In this document: one piece after another, positions 9,194 to 19,090 of the stretch
Layout of the letters: every line of letters begins with the position of its first letter
How positions within the stretch are numbered: position 1 is the stretch's first letter
Assembly: GCA_016932645.1 (NCBI GenBank)
Contig: JAFGCL010000198.1
Span: 1-32,765 of the forward strand
DNA: 32,765 nt
Direction of reading: 5' to 3'
Source: Dehalococcoidia bacterium
GTDB lineage: Bacteria > Chloroflexota > Dehalococcoidia > UBA2247 > RBG-13-53-26
Translations under genes and position numbers: made by a program
Notes under the pieces: model-generated
Told to the model about the DNA's origin: nothing
Database searches by the model: none
Seen by the model: only the letters and a program-made list of their open reading frames with translations

Positions 9194-9238
9194 TCCTTGC
9201 TCTCGAACGGCCTTTTCAATATACTTTTCTCCACTACT

Positions 9239-11890
9239 ATGACTGGCGACGAACTCCGGAAGGCGTTTCTCACTTTCTTTGAGAGCAAGGGGCACACCGT
9301 TGTCCCGAGTTCCTCCCTGATCCCCCAGGGCGATCCGACGCTCCTGCTGACCACGGCTGGCATGGTGCAGATGAAGCCCTACTTCCTGGGCCTTGCCGTG
9401 CCGTCCAACACCAAGTTGACCTCCTGCCAGAAGTGCTTCCGAACGACGGATGCCGATTCGGTGGGCGACAACCGACACCTGACCTTCTTTGAGATGCTGG
9501 GCAACTTCAGCGTGGGTGACTACTTCAAGAAAGAGGCCATTGAGTGGGGTTGGGAGTTTGTCACCGAGTGGCTGAAGTTTCCCCACGACCGCCTCTGGAT
9601 TACTATCTTCCTGGATGATGACGAGGCAATGGTGCACTGGCGGCGCATGGGCGTGCCGACCGAGCGCATAGTGAGACTGGGCGAGAAGCAGAACTTCTGG
9701 GGGCCGGCAGGCGACTCCGGCCCATGCGGCCCGTGCAGCGAGATCCACTACGACTTCGGCCCTGAGTTCGGTTGCGGCCAGTCAGGCTGCAGCCCCGAGT
9801 GCGAGTGCGGGCGCTTCTCTGAGATATGGAACCTGGTGTTCATGCAGTTCAACCAGGATGTGCAGGGACAGCGCACCCCTCTGCCCAAGCCCAACATAGA
9901 CACGGGCATGGGTTTGGAGCGCGTTGCAGCCATCATGCAGGAGAAGAGGACGGTCTACGAGACCGACATCTTCGCACCGCTGGTGGCCAAAGTGGCCGGC
10001 ATGACTGGGAAGCACTTCGGCAAGGACGAGGGCGTGGATCGGTCGATTAGAGTGATCGCGGAGCATGCCCGTGGCATCACGTTCTTGATCGCCGATGGAG
10101 TGGTGCCGGGCAATGAGGGCCGAGGCTATGTGCTAAGGCGGTTGCTGCGACGCACGGCGCTGTTCGGGAGGAAGCTGGGGCTGGAGGAGCCGTTCATCGG
10201 AGTTTTGGCGGATTTTGTGGTGGAGAGAATGGGGCACGTTTACCCCGAACTGCGGCAGAACCAGGAGATGGTGCGCAGCATCGTCAACCTTGAGGAAAAG
10301 AGGTTTGGCGAGGCTCTCAACAGCGGCTTGAATGCGCTGGACAAGGTCATGGAGGCGGCGGGATCTGACAAGAGGATACGCGGCGAGGATGCTTTCATGC
10401 TGTACGACACGTACGGTTTTCCTAAGGAGTTGACTGTTGAGGTGGCCTCCGAGAGGGGCTTCGCGGTTGATGTGGACGGTTTCGAGCGTGAGATGGAGCG
10501 GCAGCGTGAGCGGGCGAGGGCTGCCCACAAGTTCGGTGGCGGTGACAAGACCGAATTGAAGGCCTACGAACAACTGGGCATCACGGCATCCGGGTTCGTG
10601 GGGTATGAAACTTGTTGCCACGAATCGGTGGTGATGGGACTGATTGCTGGCGGGAAGCCGGTGGATTCCGTGTCGGAGGGTGATGAGGTGGAGGTGGTCT
10701 TGAAGGACTCGCCGTTCTATGGGGAGATGGGTGGCCAGGTGGGCGATACCGGGGAGATACGCAGCGCGCAGGGGAGGATCAGCGTGCGCCAGACGATCAG
10801 GCCTCTGCCGGATCTGATCGTTCATCAAGGCAAGGTGGTTCAGGGTCACATTGCTGTGAGCGACAGCGTAGTGGCCGAGGTGGACATCAAGCGGCGCCTG
10901 GACATTGCGCGCAATCACACGGCGACGCACCTGCTGCAATCGGCGTTGAGAGCGGTGCTGGGACAGCATGTCCGCCAGTCTGGGTCCTTGGTGACTCCGG
11001 ACCGATTCAGGTTCGACTTCAATCATCTGGAAGCGGTAGGGAAACAGCGTCTGCTGGAAGTACAGCAACTGGTCAATGAGAAGATCAGAGAGAACCTGCC
11101 TGTTATGGCGAGCGTGACCTCGTACAAGGAAGCAGTGGCAAGGGGGGCGACGGCGCTGTTCGGCGAGAAGTACGGCGATGAGGTACGCGTGCTGCAGGTG
11201 GGCGATCCGCCTTTCAGCGTGGAGCTCTGCGGCGGGACTCATGTTCATTCGACCGGCGAAATCGGCCTGCTGCACATCGTATCTGAGGAAAGTGTCGGCA
11301 GCGGACTGCGGCGGATAGAGGCGATGACAGGCAGGGCCGCGGAACGTCTGGTTGAGGAGCGCCTGTCGGAGCTGGATTCGCTGGCGGCGCAGCTTCAGAC
11401 GATGCCAGAGAGAGTCCAGGCCAAGGTCGCTTCCATGGCGGATGAGTTGGAACGGGAACGGAAGCGGGCCCTGGCTGTTGAACGAGAGACGGCGAGAAGG
11501 GCGGCTGGTTCGCTATTATCGGAGGCTCGTGACGTGAACGGAATACAAGTGATATCGACAAAAGTGACGGCGACCAGCGCAGACGCCATGCGTGAGATGG
11601 GAGACCGGCTCAAGGAAGAGCTCAAGAGCGGTGTAATAGTCTTGGGCGGCGTTTGTGACGGGAAGCCCAGCCTGCTGGCGATGGTGACCCCGGATCTAGT
11701 AGCGAAGGGCTTCAACGCGGGTCAGGTGGTGAAGGAGTTGGCCAAGGTTGTGGGTGGTGGAGGTGGGGGAAGGGCCGAGTTGGGTCAGGGCAGTGGCAAA
11801 GATGCAGGCAAGCTGGACGAAGCCTTGAAGCAGGTTGATAGGTTGGTTGAAGTACACTACGACCGAGCGTCGGGCACCTGGAAGAAGTAG
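9239..11890 (+). CDS. alaS: Alanyl-tRNA synthetase
   Basis: FFESKGHTVVPSSSLIP, GPCGPCSEIHYD, HTATHLLQSALRAVLG, SVELCGGTHV and a C-Ala tail. ATG at 9239. Confidence 0.98.
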   Translation: MTGDELRKAFLTFFESKGHTVVPSSSLIPQGDPTLLLTTAGMVQMKPYFLGLAVPSNTKLTSCQKCFRTTDADSVGDNRHLTFFEMLGNFSVGDYFKKEAIEWGWEFVTEWLKFPHDRLWITIFLDDDEAMVHWRRMGVPTERIVRLGEKQNFWGPAGDSGPCGPCSEIHYDFGPEFGCGQSGCSPECECGRFSEIWNLVFMQFNQDVQGQRTPLPKPNIDTGMGLERVAAIMQEKRTVYETDIFAPLVAKVAGMTGKHFGKDEGVDRSIRVIAEHARGITFLIADGVVPGNEGRGYVLRRLLRRTALFGRKLGLEEPFIGVLADFVVERMGHVYPELRQNQEMVRSIVNLEEKRFGEALNSGLNALDKVMEAAGSDKRIRGEDAFMLYDTYGFPKELTVEVASERGFAVDVDGFEREMERQRERARAAHKFGGGDKTELKAYEQLGITASGFVGYETCCHESVVMGLIAGGKPVDSVSEGDEVEVVLKDSPFYGEMGGQVGDTGEIRSAQGRISVRQTIRPLPDLIVHQGKVVQGHIAVSDSVVAEVDIKRRLDIARNHTATHLLQSALRAVLGQHVRQSGSLVTPDRFRFDFNHLEAVGKQRLLEVQQLVNEKIRENLPVMASVTSYKEAVARGATALFGEKYGDEVRVLQVGDPPFSVELCGGTHVHSTGEIGLLHIVSEESVGSGLRRIEAMTGRAAERLVEERLSELDSLAAQLQTMPERVQAKVASMADELERERKRALAVERETARRAAGSLLSEARDVNGIQVISTKVTATSADAMREMGDRLKEELKSGVIVLGGVCDGKPSLLAMVTPDLVAKGFNAGQVVKELAKVVGGGGGGRAELGQGSGKDAGKLDEALKQVDRLVEVHYDRASGTWKK

Positions 11891-11896
11891 GGCACG

Positions 11897-12364
11897 ATGG
11901 ACGAAGGGCGGATGTTGGGACTGGATGTAGGGGACAGATGGATAGGTGTGGCCCTCAGTGATCCCCTGGGCATACTGGCCAGTCCTCTGACGCGCATCGA
12001 GAGAACAGACGACGAGTCGGCCGTGAAAGCTATAGTCGACTTGGTGGGGAAACACCAGGTTAGGGTGGTGGTGGCGGGCTTGCCCTACTCGATGGACGGC
12101 AATGTCGGGCAGCAGGCGGTGCGGGTCCAGGAGTTCCTGAGGAGACTGTCAGAGTCTTTGCGCATCCCTATCCAGACATGGGACGAACGGCTGTCGACGG
12201 TGGCTGTCCAACGGGAGATGATCGAGGCAGGGATTCGGAGAGATACCCGTAGGGAGAGAGTGGACGCTGCAGCTGCAGCCCTGATTCTGCAAGGCTACCT
12301 GGACAGGTTGCGCCAGGAACAGGCGGAATGCGAAGACGCCGGCCCTGCCACAGACGCGAGCTAG
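11897..12364 (+). CDS. ruvX: RuvX/YqgF-family putative Holliday junction resolvase
   Basis: MLGLDVGDRWIGVALSDPLGILASPLTRI..., VVAGLPYSMDGNVGQQ, WDERLSTV. Confidence 0.94.
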   Translation: MDEGRMLGLDVGDRWIGVALSDPLGILASPLTRIERTDDESAVKAIVDLVGKHQVRVVVAGLPYSMDGNVGQQAVRVQEFLRRLSESLRIPIQTWDERLSTVAVQREMIEAGIRRDTRRERVDAAAAALILQGYLDRLRQEQAECEDAGPATDAS

Positions 12365-12461
12365 ATACCGTTTCTGGCTCTGCCTTCATCGTCCCCGCGA
12401 TAGAATTCCTCACGCAATCGGAGTAACATCGGGTAGGCGTATTTGCGTGAGGTTGGAAGAG

Positions 12462-13313
12462 ATGTCGAAATCAGTAGTACTCATTGGCCATCCCTTGAAG
12501 CACTCCATATCGCCGGCGTTCCAGCAGGCTGCCTTCGATCACTATGGACTTGATGTCACATATGAGAAATGGGAAACCCCGGAAGCGGAGCTGTCGACGG
12601 TGGTGGATCGACTTCGTGGCGCATTGGTCGTAGGTGCCAACGTGACGATACCGTGCAAAGAGACGATAATGCCGCTGCTGGACGAATTGAGCGACACAGC
12701 AGTCAGGGTCGGCGCGGTGAACACGGTGGTGAACAGAAACCGCAGGCTGATGGGCTTCAATACGGATGTAGAGGGGTTCATCACTTCCTTGCACCAGGGT
12801 GCTGGCTACCGCCTTCGCAACAGGAGGGTGGTGTTGCTGGGGGCGGGGGGCGTAGCGAGGGCTGTGGTGTTTGCGCTGCTTAATGAGGAAGTGACATCGG
12901 TGACAGTGTTCAACCGGTCTCTGGATAGAGCGAGGAGGCTAGTTAGTTCATTCGCTAGGGCGGCCGGAAGAATTGGACTGTCAGCGCAGGACTGGACAGA
13001 ACTGGAGGCGAGCGTAGCGTTACGGGACTGTGACCTGCTGGTGAACTGCACTTCCATTGGCATGAGGTACGGGGCCACGGAGTCGGACACGCCGCTGAGT
13101 GCCGAGTTCATTCCGAAGGATGCCATGGTGTATGACCTGGTGTATAATCCTGAAGAGACGCCATTCTTGAGAGAAGCGAAGAAGTCCGGGGCCGATACGC
13201 TGGGAGGGCTGTCCATGCTGGTTTATCAAGGGGCGGCCTCCTTTGAGTTGTGGACCGGAGAGAGCGCGCCAATTGACATAATGCTCCGAAGCGCCAGTAA
13301 GGCGTTGAGATAG
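12462..13313 (+). CDS. aroE: Shikimate 5-dehydrogenase
   Basis: VVLIGHPLKHSISPAFQQAAF, GANVTIPCKE, GAGGVARAVVFAL, NCTSIGM, GLSMLVYQGAASFELWTG. Confidence 0.97.
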   Translation: MSKSVVLIGHPLKHSISPAFQQAAFDHYGLDVTYEKWETPEAELSTVVDRLRGALVVGANVTIPCKETIMPLLDELSDTAVRVGAVNTVVNRNRRLMGFNTDVEGFITSLHQGAGYRLRNRRVVLLGAGGVARAVVFALLNEEVTSVTVFNRSLDRARRLVSSFARAAGRIGLSAQDWTELEASVALRDCDLLVNCTSIGMRYGATESDTPLSAEFIPKDAMVYDLVYNPEETPFLREAKKSGADTLGGLSMLVYQGAASFELWTGESAPIDIMLRSASKALR

Positions 13314-13324
13314 GAGGCTGGTTC

Positions 13325-13594
13325 TTGGGGGGCAACACGAAGCTAGTGTCGGTCTACAGAGGCAACTACCTGCAGGCGCAGATAGTGAAGGGGAGGCTGG
13401 AGAGCGAGGGCGTTCCGACTCTGTTGCAGTACGAGGGTGCGGGGCTTGTCTTCGGGGTGACCGTCGATGGGCTGGGTGAGGCCAGGGTGATGGTGCCCGA
13501 AGAACTGGCGGAAGAAGCTAAGGCGATAGTAACCGAGCATGAGTATGATGAACCTGATGACATGATGCAAGGTGAGCCGGGGGAGCAAGTGTAG
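13325..13594 (+). CDS. DUF2007-like putative signal-transducing protein
   Basis: VSVYRGNYLQAQIVKGRLESEGVPTLLQYEG...VMVPEELAEEAKAIV. Ends 1 bp before the aroC start. Confidence 0.75.
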   Translation: MGGNTKLVSVYRGNYLQAQIVKGRLESEGVPTLLQYEGAGLVFGVTVDGLGEARVMVPEELAEEAKAIVTEHEYDEPDDMMQGEPGEQV

Positions 13595-13595
13595 G

Positions 13596-14753
13596 ATGCT
13601 TCGGTTCTTGACTGCGGGCGAGTCTCATGGGTATGCCCTCACGGCAGTTGTGGAGGGTGTGCCGGCCGGATTGCGCCTGGACGAGGAGTATCTGGCGCAT
13701 GATTTGAGGAGGCGGCAGGGTGGTTATGGACGCAGCCCAAGGCAAAGTACGGAACATGATCGGGCGGAGATTGTTTCCGGAGTGCGTCTTGGCCTGACGA
13801 TGGGCAGCCCGATTACGATGGTGATTCTGAACCGTGATTGGGAGAACTGGAAGACGGCGATGTCTCCATCTCCGGCGGAGGGCGACGCGAAGCGAGTAAC
13901 GCGTCCTCGTCCCGGGCATGCGGATCTGGCTGGTGTAACCAAGTATGCGCTGGACGATGTCAGGACGATTCTGGAGCGGGCCAGCGCCAGAGAGACCGCG
14001 GCGAGAGTAGCGGTAGGCGCTGTAGCGCGCCGGTTCCTGGAGGAGTTTGGCGTCGAGATCCATAGCCATACAGTGGCCATTGGCGGTGAGAGGACGAAAG
14101 TGCCGATGCAGGTTGACTGGGACCAGGTGGAGAGTTCGGTGGTCCGATGTGCCGATCCCATAGCGGAGAAAGATATGATGGCGGCGATTGAGGAAGCCAT
14201 GAGCTCGGGGGACACGGTGGGAGGAGTGAGCGAGGTGGTGGCCTTGGGCGTTCCGGTCGGCCTGGGAAGCCATATTCAATGGGACAGGCGGCTGGATAGC
14301 AAGATTGCCCAGGCCATGATGAGCATCCAGTCCGTGAAGGGAGTGGAGATCGGGGACGCGTTTAAGGCGGCTGACGGGCGAGGCTCTCAAGTGCACGACG
14401 GCATCGTGGCAGGCGGCGGGTCTGGCTATCCCTGGCGGCGGAAGAGCAACCATGCCGGTGGCATCGAGGGAGGGATAAGCAATGGCGAACCGATTGTCTT
14501 GAGATTGGCGGTGAAGCCGATTCCCACTCTGGCGAAACCTCTGGCTTCGGTGGACCTGGCCACCGGTAAGAGCGTGCAGGCCCATTTCGAACGGAGCGAT
14601 GTCTGCGTGGTTCCCGCAGTGGGCGTCATCGGGGAGGCCATGATGGCCATCATCTTGGCGGACGCCATGCTGGAGAAGTTTGGCGGGGACAGCATGCAAG
14701 AGGCGCTGCGGAATTTCGATGGTTATCTCAAGTCGATCGGGGGACCTTGTTGA
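13596..14753 (+). CDS. aroC: Chorismate synthase
   Basis: MLRFLTAGESHGYALTAVVEGVPAGL, RRRQGGYGRSPRQSTEHDRAEIVSGVRLGLTMGSPI, RPGHADLAG. Confidence 0.98.
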   Translation: MLRFLTAGESHGYALTAVVEGVPAGLRLDEEYLAHDLRRRQGGYGRSPRQSTEHDRAEIVSGVRLGLTMGSPITMVILNRDWENWKTAMSPSPAEGDAKRVTRPRPGHADLAGVTKYALDDVRTILERASARETAARVAVGAVARRFLEEFGVEIHSHTVAIGGERTKVPMQVDWDQVESSVVRCADPIAEKDMMAAIEEAMSSGDTVGGVSEVVALGVPVGLGSHIQWDRRLDSKIAQAMMSIQSVKGVEIGDAFKAADGRGSQVHDGIVAGGGSGYPWRRKSNHAGGIEGGISNGEPIVLRLAVKPIPTLAKPLASVDLATGKSVQAHFERSDVCVVPAVGVIGEAMMAIILADAMLEKFGGDSMQEALRNFDGYLKSIGGPC

Positions 14754-15601
14754 ACCGTCTCGGTTTTCACTGCCATGCGCTAGACCATCTCGAGGAAGTG
14801 ATTCTGTCCAACGGCCTGCAGCGCGGAGAGTTCTACAATTTCTTTCCGGAGAACATCGCTGACCTGACGCGGCGGATCGAGCGCCACAATCTGGCGACGA
14901 GCATTCACGCGCCGCTGGTCAGGATACCGTGGTATCCCTCACCTCCGACGCTGTCTTTCCTGTGCGACGTCGATGAGGAGAAGAGGCGTCTGAGCTTGGC
15001 GATGGTCGAGGAGACAATGAAGGCGGCAGAGGCGTTCAGGGCCGAATACGTGGTCGTTCACTTTCCGGTGAGTCCGACGACGGGGGTCAACGGGCTGAGC
15101 CCCGAGCAGCAGAAGGCCATTGCCTGGGACAGTGCCCAACACTTGGAGGACTACAGCCAACGGTATCTCGTGCCGATCCACATCGAGGGTTTCGGCCCGA
15201 GCCCGTTCTTGACGGTGGCTTTCCTCAATGAAGTAATGCGGAGTTTTTCCTGTCTGCGCTACTGCTTTGACACTGGACACATGCACATCGCCGCTCAACG
15301 GGATGGATTCGATCTGTATGAGTTCGCCCGGCAACTGGCCCCGATCATCGGCTCCGTGCACGTCTGGAACAACCGCAATATCCAGGACTACTTCGCCTTC
15401 GGCCATATTCCGGTTCACCCTGTCCAGAGGCCGGAGGACGGGTGGGTGGACATTGGTCGAATCCTCCGCATCATAGTCCCCGGTAATCCCGGTTGCCGCA
15501 TAATCCTCGAGAGCGGCAGCCGCTATCCCCAGTCGCTGGGTGCGCACGATTTCCGAGATGGTGTTCAGTGGGTAAAAGAGCTGACAGCCCCGTTATTCTG
15601 A
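14750..15601 (+). CDS. Xylose-isomerase-like/sugar-phosphate isomerase TIM-barrel protein
   Basis: Metal-site-like motifs VVHFP, IHIEGFG, CFDTGHMHI, SVHVWNN, IILESG. TTG start overlaps the aroC stop. Confidence 0.8.
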   Translation: MNRLGFHCHALDHLEEVILSNGLQRGEFYNFFPENIADLTRRIERHNLATSIHAPLVRIPWYPSPPTLSFLCDVDEEKRRLSLAMVEETMKAAEAFRAEYVVVHFPVSPTTGVNGLSPEQQKAIAWDSAQHLEDYSQRYLVPIHIEGFGPSPFLTVAFLNEVMRSFSCLRYCFDTGHMHIAAQRDGFDLYEFARQLAPIIGSVHVWNNRNIQDYFAFGHIPVHPVQRPEDGWVDIGRILRIIVPGNPGCRIILESGSRYPQSLGAHDFRDGVQWVKELTAPLF

Positions 15602-17235
15602 TCGGCTTCTCCGGCACGGGGAAATCGATGGTGGCCCAGGGAGTGGCGAGGAGCCTCGGATGGGAGGCGGTTGACACCGACGACGAAGTCGTCAGGCTGG
15701 CCGGGAAGAGCATCCCGGATATCTTCGGACAGGATGGAGAGCCGCACTTCCGGAAGCTAGAGAGGCAGGCTCTGGAAGATGCGTGCCAGAAGACCCGGGT
15801 GGTGATCGCCACGGGCGGCGGCGCCGTTCTCGATCCGAACAACCGTGTGCTGATGAGAAGCTCAGGCGTAGTTGTCTGCCTGGAAGCCAACCCCGAAACC
15901 ATCTACCAGCGGTTGCCTAAGCAGGAGGAGAGTCCGATAGCAGTGCGTCCCCTTCTGGCTATGTCCGATCCGATGGAGCGCATCGTGGAACTGAAACAAT
16001 CGCGCCAAGCGTACTATGCCATGGCAGACTGGATCGTCCAGACCGACCACCTTACGTTGCCAGAGGTCTGCCATGAAGTCGTGCGAGGCAGGCGCTACTG
16101 GCTGCGGACCCATGAGGTGGGCGAGTCACCGAAGTACGACGAAGAGCACGTTTGTGACGTGGTAACGGCCACTGAGCGATATCCCATCTTTGTGAGTTGG
16201 GGGCTGCTGCGCGCCCTGGGACAGCGGGTGAAGGAGGCTGGGCTCAACGGCAATGCCTATGTTGTAGCCGATGCTGCGGTGTTCTCGCTGTACGGCGAGG
16301 CTGTTATGACCAGCCTGCAGGAGGCAGGCTTCGGGGTGCAGAGCTTCGCGGTGCCTCCCGGCGAGAGGAGCAAGACACAGGGCACTGTTTCTCACATCTA
16401 CGACTGGCTGGTGGATTGTCGGGTGGAAAGGGGGGACGTGCTGGTGGCGCTGGGGGGTGGGGTTATCAGTGATATGGTGGGGTTTGTAGCGGCCACTTTC
16501 CTGCGCGGGCTATCGCTGGTCCAGGTGCCCACCAGTCTGATAGCCATGACGGATGCTTCTGTAGGCGGTAAGTCGGCAGTCAACCACGCGAAGGCCAAGA
16601 ATCTGATCGGCTCTTTCTACCAGCCTCGGCTGGTGTTGTCCGATGTGCAGGCCTTGGCGACGCTTCGAGAGAGAGAGTTGACCTCCGGCTGGGCCGAGGT
16701 GATCAAGCATGGGCTGGTTCTCGACCCGGAACTGAATGCGTTCCTGGTGAAGAATGCAAAGAAGCTGGTGAAGCTGGAACCAGAGGCGACGACGGAAGCC
16801 GTTCGGCGGAGCGTGGCCATCAAGGCCCGGATCGTCAGCGAGGATGAGAGGGAACAGGGGCGCCGTATTCTGCTGAACTACGGTCATACGATCGCTCACG
16901 GTCTCGAAGCGGCGACTGGCTATGGGGAGTTCTTGCACGGGGAGGCCGTGTCGGTCGGAATGGCAGGTGCAGCCATGCTCTCCCATGAGCTGGGGTTGGT
17001 GTCGTCGGATGTGGTGAAGCAGCACCGTGGTATTCTTGGCGCGTTCGGACTGCCGATGTCGTGTTCGGACGTAAGAGTGAAGGATGTTCTGAAGGCCGTG
17101 GAATTGGACAAGAAGGTCAAGGGCAAGTCCGTGCGATGGGTGTTGCTCAGGGGCATCGGTCAGCCAGTGATCCGGCAGGATGTGCCGAGGCAGGCAGTGG
17201 TGAAGGTGCTTGAGGAGTTGCTGTCGGATCTATGA
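15568..17235 (+). CDS. aroKB: Bifunctional shikimate kinase / 3-dehydroquinate synthase fusion
   Basis: P-loop ILIGFSGTGKS...DTDDEV...ATGGGAVL (AroK), then ALGGGVISDMVGFVAATFLRG, PTSLIAMTDASVGGKSAVNH, ILNYGHTIAHGLE (AroB) in one frame. Likely GTG start at 15568. Confidence 0.95.
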   Translation: MGKRADSPVILIGFSGTGKSMVAQGVARSLGWEAVDTDDEVVRLAGKSIPDIFGQDGEPHFRKLERQALEDACQKTRVVIATGGGAVLDPNNRVLMRSSGVVVCLEANPETIYQRLPKQEESPIAVRPLLAMSDPMERIVELKQSRQAYYAMADWIVQTDHLTLPEVCHEVVRGRRYWLRTHEVGESPKYDEEHVCDVVTATERYPIFVSWGLLRALGQRVKEAGLNGNAYVVADAAVFSLYGEAVMTSLQEAGFGVQSFAVPPGERSKTQGTVSHIYDWLVDCRVERGDVLVALGGGVISDMVGFVAATFLRGLSLVQVPTSLIAMTDASVGGKSAVNHAKAKNLIGSFYQPRLVLSDVQALATLRERELTSGWAEVIKHGLVLDPELNAFLVKNAKKLVKLEPEATTEAVRRSVAIKARIVSEDEREQGRRILLNYGHTIAHGLEAATGYGEFLHGEAVSVGMAGAAMLSHELGLVSSDVVKQHRGILGAFGLPMSCSDVRVKDVLKAVELDKKVKGKSVRWVLLRGIGQPVIRQDVPRQAVVKVLEELLSDL

Positions 17236-17336
17236 ACAGGGCATGCACAAGGGCAGAGTGCCTGGAGAGCGCTACGAGGCTCAGAATGCGGGATGGCAAG
17301 GAGGTGCGGGGAGTCATCCCTGCCGAGAGGTGAACC

Positions 17337-17888
17337 ATGAACGAGAACGTCAGAGGCACGACGGTAGTAGCGGTGCGGAAGGGCGGTCAGGTAGCCATCG
17401 CCGGGGACGGCCAGATAACCACCGGTGACGTGGTGTTGAAGCATGGCGCCAAGAAGGTGCGCACCCTCTATCACGACCAGGTGATTGCGGGGTTCGCTGG
17501 CTCTGTGGCGGATGCCTTGACCCTGTTTGAGCGGTTCGAGATGGAGCTGGAGAAGTACGGTGGCCAACTGCGAAGGGCGGCCATAGAGCTGGCCAAGGAG
17601 TGGCGCACGGACCGGGTGCTGCGCCGTCTGGAGGCCTGGCTGGTGGTGGCCGATCCAAAGGAGATGCTGGTGCTGTCGGGCGAGGGAGATGTGATTGAGC
17701 CGGATGAGGACGTAGTGGCCATAGGCTCAGGCGGAGGCTACGCGCAGGCCGCGGCGAAGGCGTTGCTGCGGCATTCTAATCTCAACGCCGAAGATATAGC
17801 ACGCATCAGCATGGAAATCGCAGCCAGTATCTGCATTTATACCAACGACCAGATAACGCTGGTCAGCCTGGGTGAAGACGGCGATTGA
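17337..17888 (+). CDS. hslV: HslV/ClpQ-type proteasome-like protease subunit
   Basis: [42 protein letters not shown]..., [15 protein letters not shown]. Catalytic Thr after a short propeptide. Confidence 0.96.
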   Translation: MNENVRGTTVVAVRKGGQVAIAGDGQITTGDVVLKHGAKKVRTLYHDQVIAGFAGSVADALTLFERFEMELEKYGGQLRRAAIELAKEWRTDRVLRRLEAWLVVADPKEMLVLSGEGDVIEPDEDVVAIGSGGGYAQAAAKALLRHSNLNAEDIARISMEIAASICIYTNDQITLVSLGEDGD

Positions 17889-17965
17889 CTGGTGCTGGCG
17901 TCCGGGATTCTCATCAGCGTTACCTTTATCTTCTGGCGATGGCAATGATGCGGAGAGAATGATTC

Positions 17966-19090
17966 ATGGATTTCAACCTGTCTGAACGTGAGAAGATGAT
18001 CCATAGCACGTCAAGGGAGTTCGCCGTGAAGGTGGTGCTTCCCCGTGCGGCAGAGATTGATTGCACTTCCGAGTTCCCGAGAGACGTTGTTCGCGATATG
18101 GTCAAGATGGGCTACTTCGGCCTGGCTTATCCGGCTGAGTATGGCGGCAGCGGTTCGGGCTATCTCAGCTATGCACTGGTGATCGAGCAGTTGGCGCGCG
18201 CCTCGATGACGGTGGGCGCGATTGTGGCCGTCAGCATTCTTTCACAGGAATCGCTCTTTCGTTTTGGCAGCGAGGCCCAGAAGAGGGAGTTCCTGGTGCC
18301 GCTGGTACAGGGGAAGATCCTGGGCTGCTTCTGCTTCACCGAGCCGGGTACGGGGTCCGACCCCAAGGCTGTGGCTGCCAAGGCGAACCTGGAGGCCGGG
18401 CAGTATGTGATTGAAGGACAGAAGAACTTCATCTCGATGGCTTCCGCAGCTTCACAGGCCACCGTATTTGCCAAAGATGAGACAGGAAGGATCAGCGCTT
18501 TCATTGTTCCGACATCTGTTGCTGGCTTCCAGTTGCGGGAACCGTGCGAGACGCTGGGGTTGAGAGGATTCGGCGCTTGCGTCGTCTACCTGGACTCGGT
18601 GCGGGTGCCGAAGGGGAATCTGCTGGGTGAAAAGGGGGGAGGGTACGAGGTCATGCTGGAGGCCATCAGTGTGGAGAGGGTGGGCGTGGCCGCCCAGGCC
18701 GTCGGCGTCGCCCAGGCGGCACTGGATCTCTCGGTGGAGTATGCCGGACAGCGGATCGCTTATGAGAAGCCCATTGCCCGGATGCCCACGATTCAGTGGT
18801 TCCTAGCCGAGATGGCATCGAGGATCGAAGCCGGCCGTTGGCTGGCCTATCGCACCGCCTTCCTCCGCGATGAGGGCCAGAGCATCCGGAACGACTCGGC
18901 AGTGGCCAAGCTCTTCTGCTCACAGATGGCCGTCGAGGTCACCCGCATGGCCATGCAGGTCCACGGCGCCTACGGCACCATGAAGAGCCTGCCCGTGGAG
19001 CGGCTCTACCGCGATGCCAAGATGACCGAGGTTTATGTCGGCGTCTCCGAGATTCAGCGGGCTATCATCGCCAGCCATCTGATCAAGTGA
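17966..19090 (+). CDS. Acyl-CoA dehydrogenase
   Basis: FCFTEPGTGSD, RISAFIVP, YAGQRIAYEKPIARMPTIQWFLAEM, MQVHGAYGTMKSLPVERLYRDAKMTEVYVGVSEIQR. Confidence 0.97.
   Translation: MDFNLSEREKMIHSTSREFAVKVVLPRAAEIDCTSEFPRDVVRDMVKMGYFGLAYPAEYGGSGSGYLSYALVIEQLARASMTVGAIVAVSILSQESLFRFGSEAQKREFLVPLVQGKILGCFCFTEPGTGSDPKAVAAKANLEAGQYVIEGQKNFISMASAASQATVFAKDETGRISAFIVPTSVAGFQLREPCETLGLRGFGACVVYLDSVRVPKGNLLGEKGGGYEVMLEAISVERVGVAAQAVGVAQAALDLSVEYAGQRIAYEKPIARMPTIQWFLAEMASRIEAGRWLAYRTAFLRDEGQSIRNDSAVAKLFCSQMAVEVTRMAMQVHGAYGTMKSLPVERLYRDAKMTEVYVGVSEIQRAIIASHLIK

Noticed and set aside
10133-11275. 380-aa minus-strand ORF opposite alaS
   Set aside because: Antisense shadow ORF of a strongly supported alaS coding region; composition is His/Arg/Leu-rich with no recognisable domain.
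13518-14699. 393-aa minus-strand ORF opposite aroC
   Set aside because: Mirror of the unambiguous aroC frame; no SD or domain evidence.
16510-17025. 171-aa minus-strand ORF opposite aroB
   Set aside because: Shadow ORF within a well-supported CDS.
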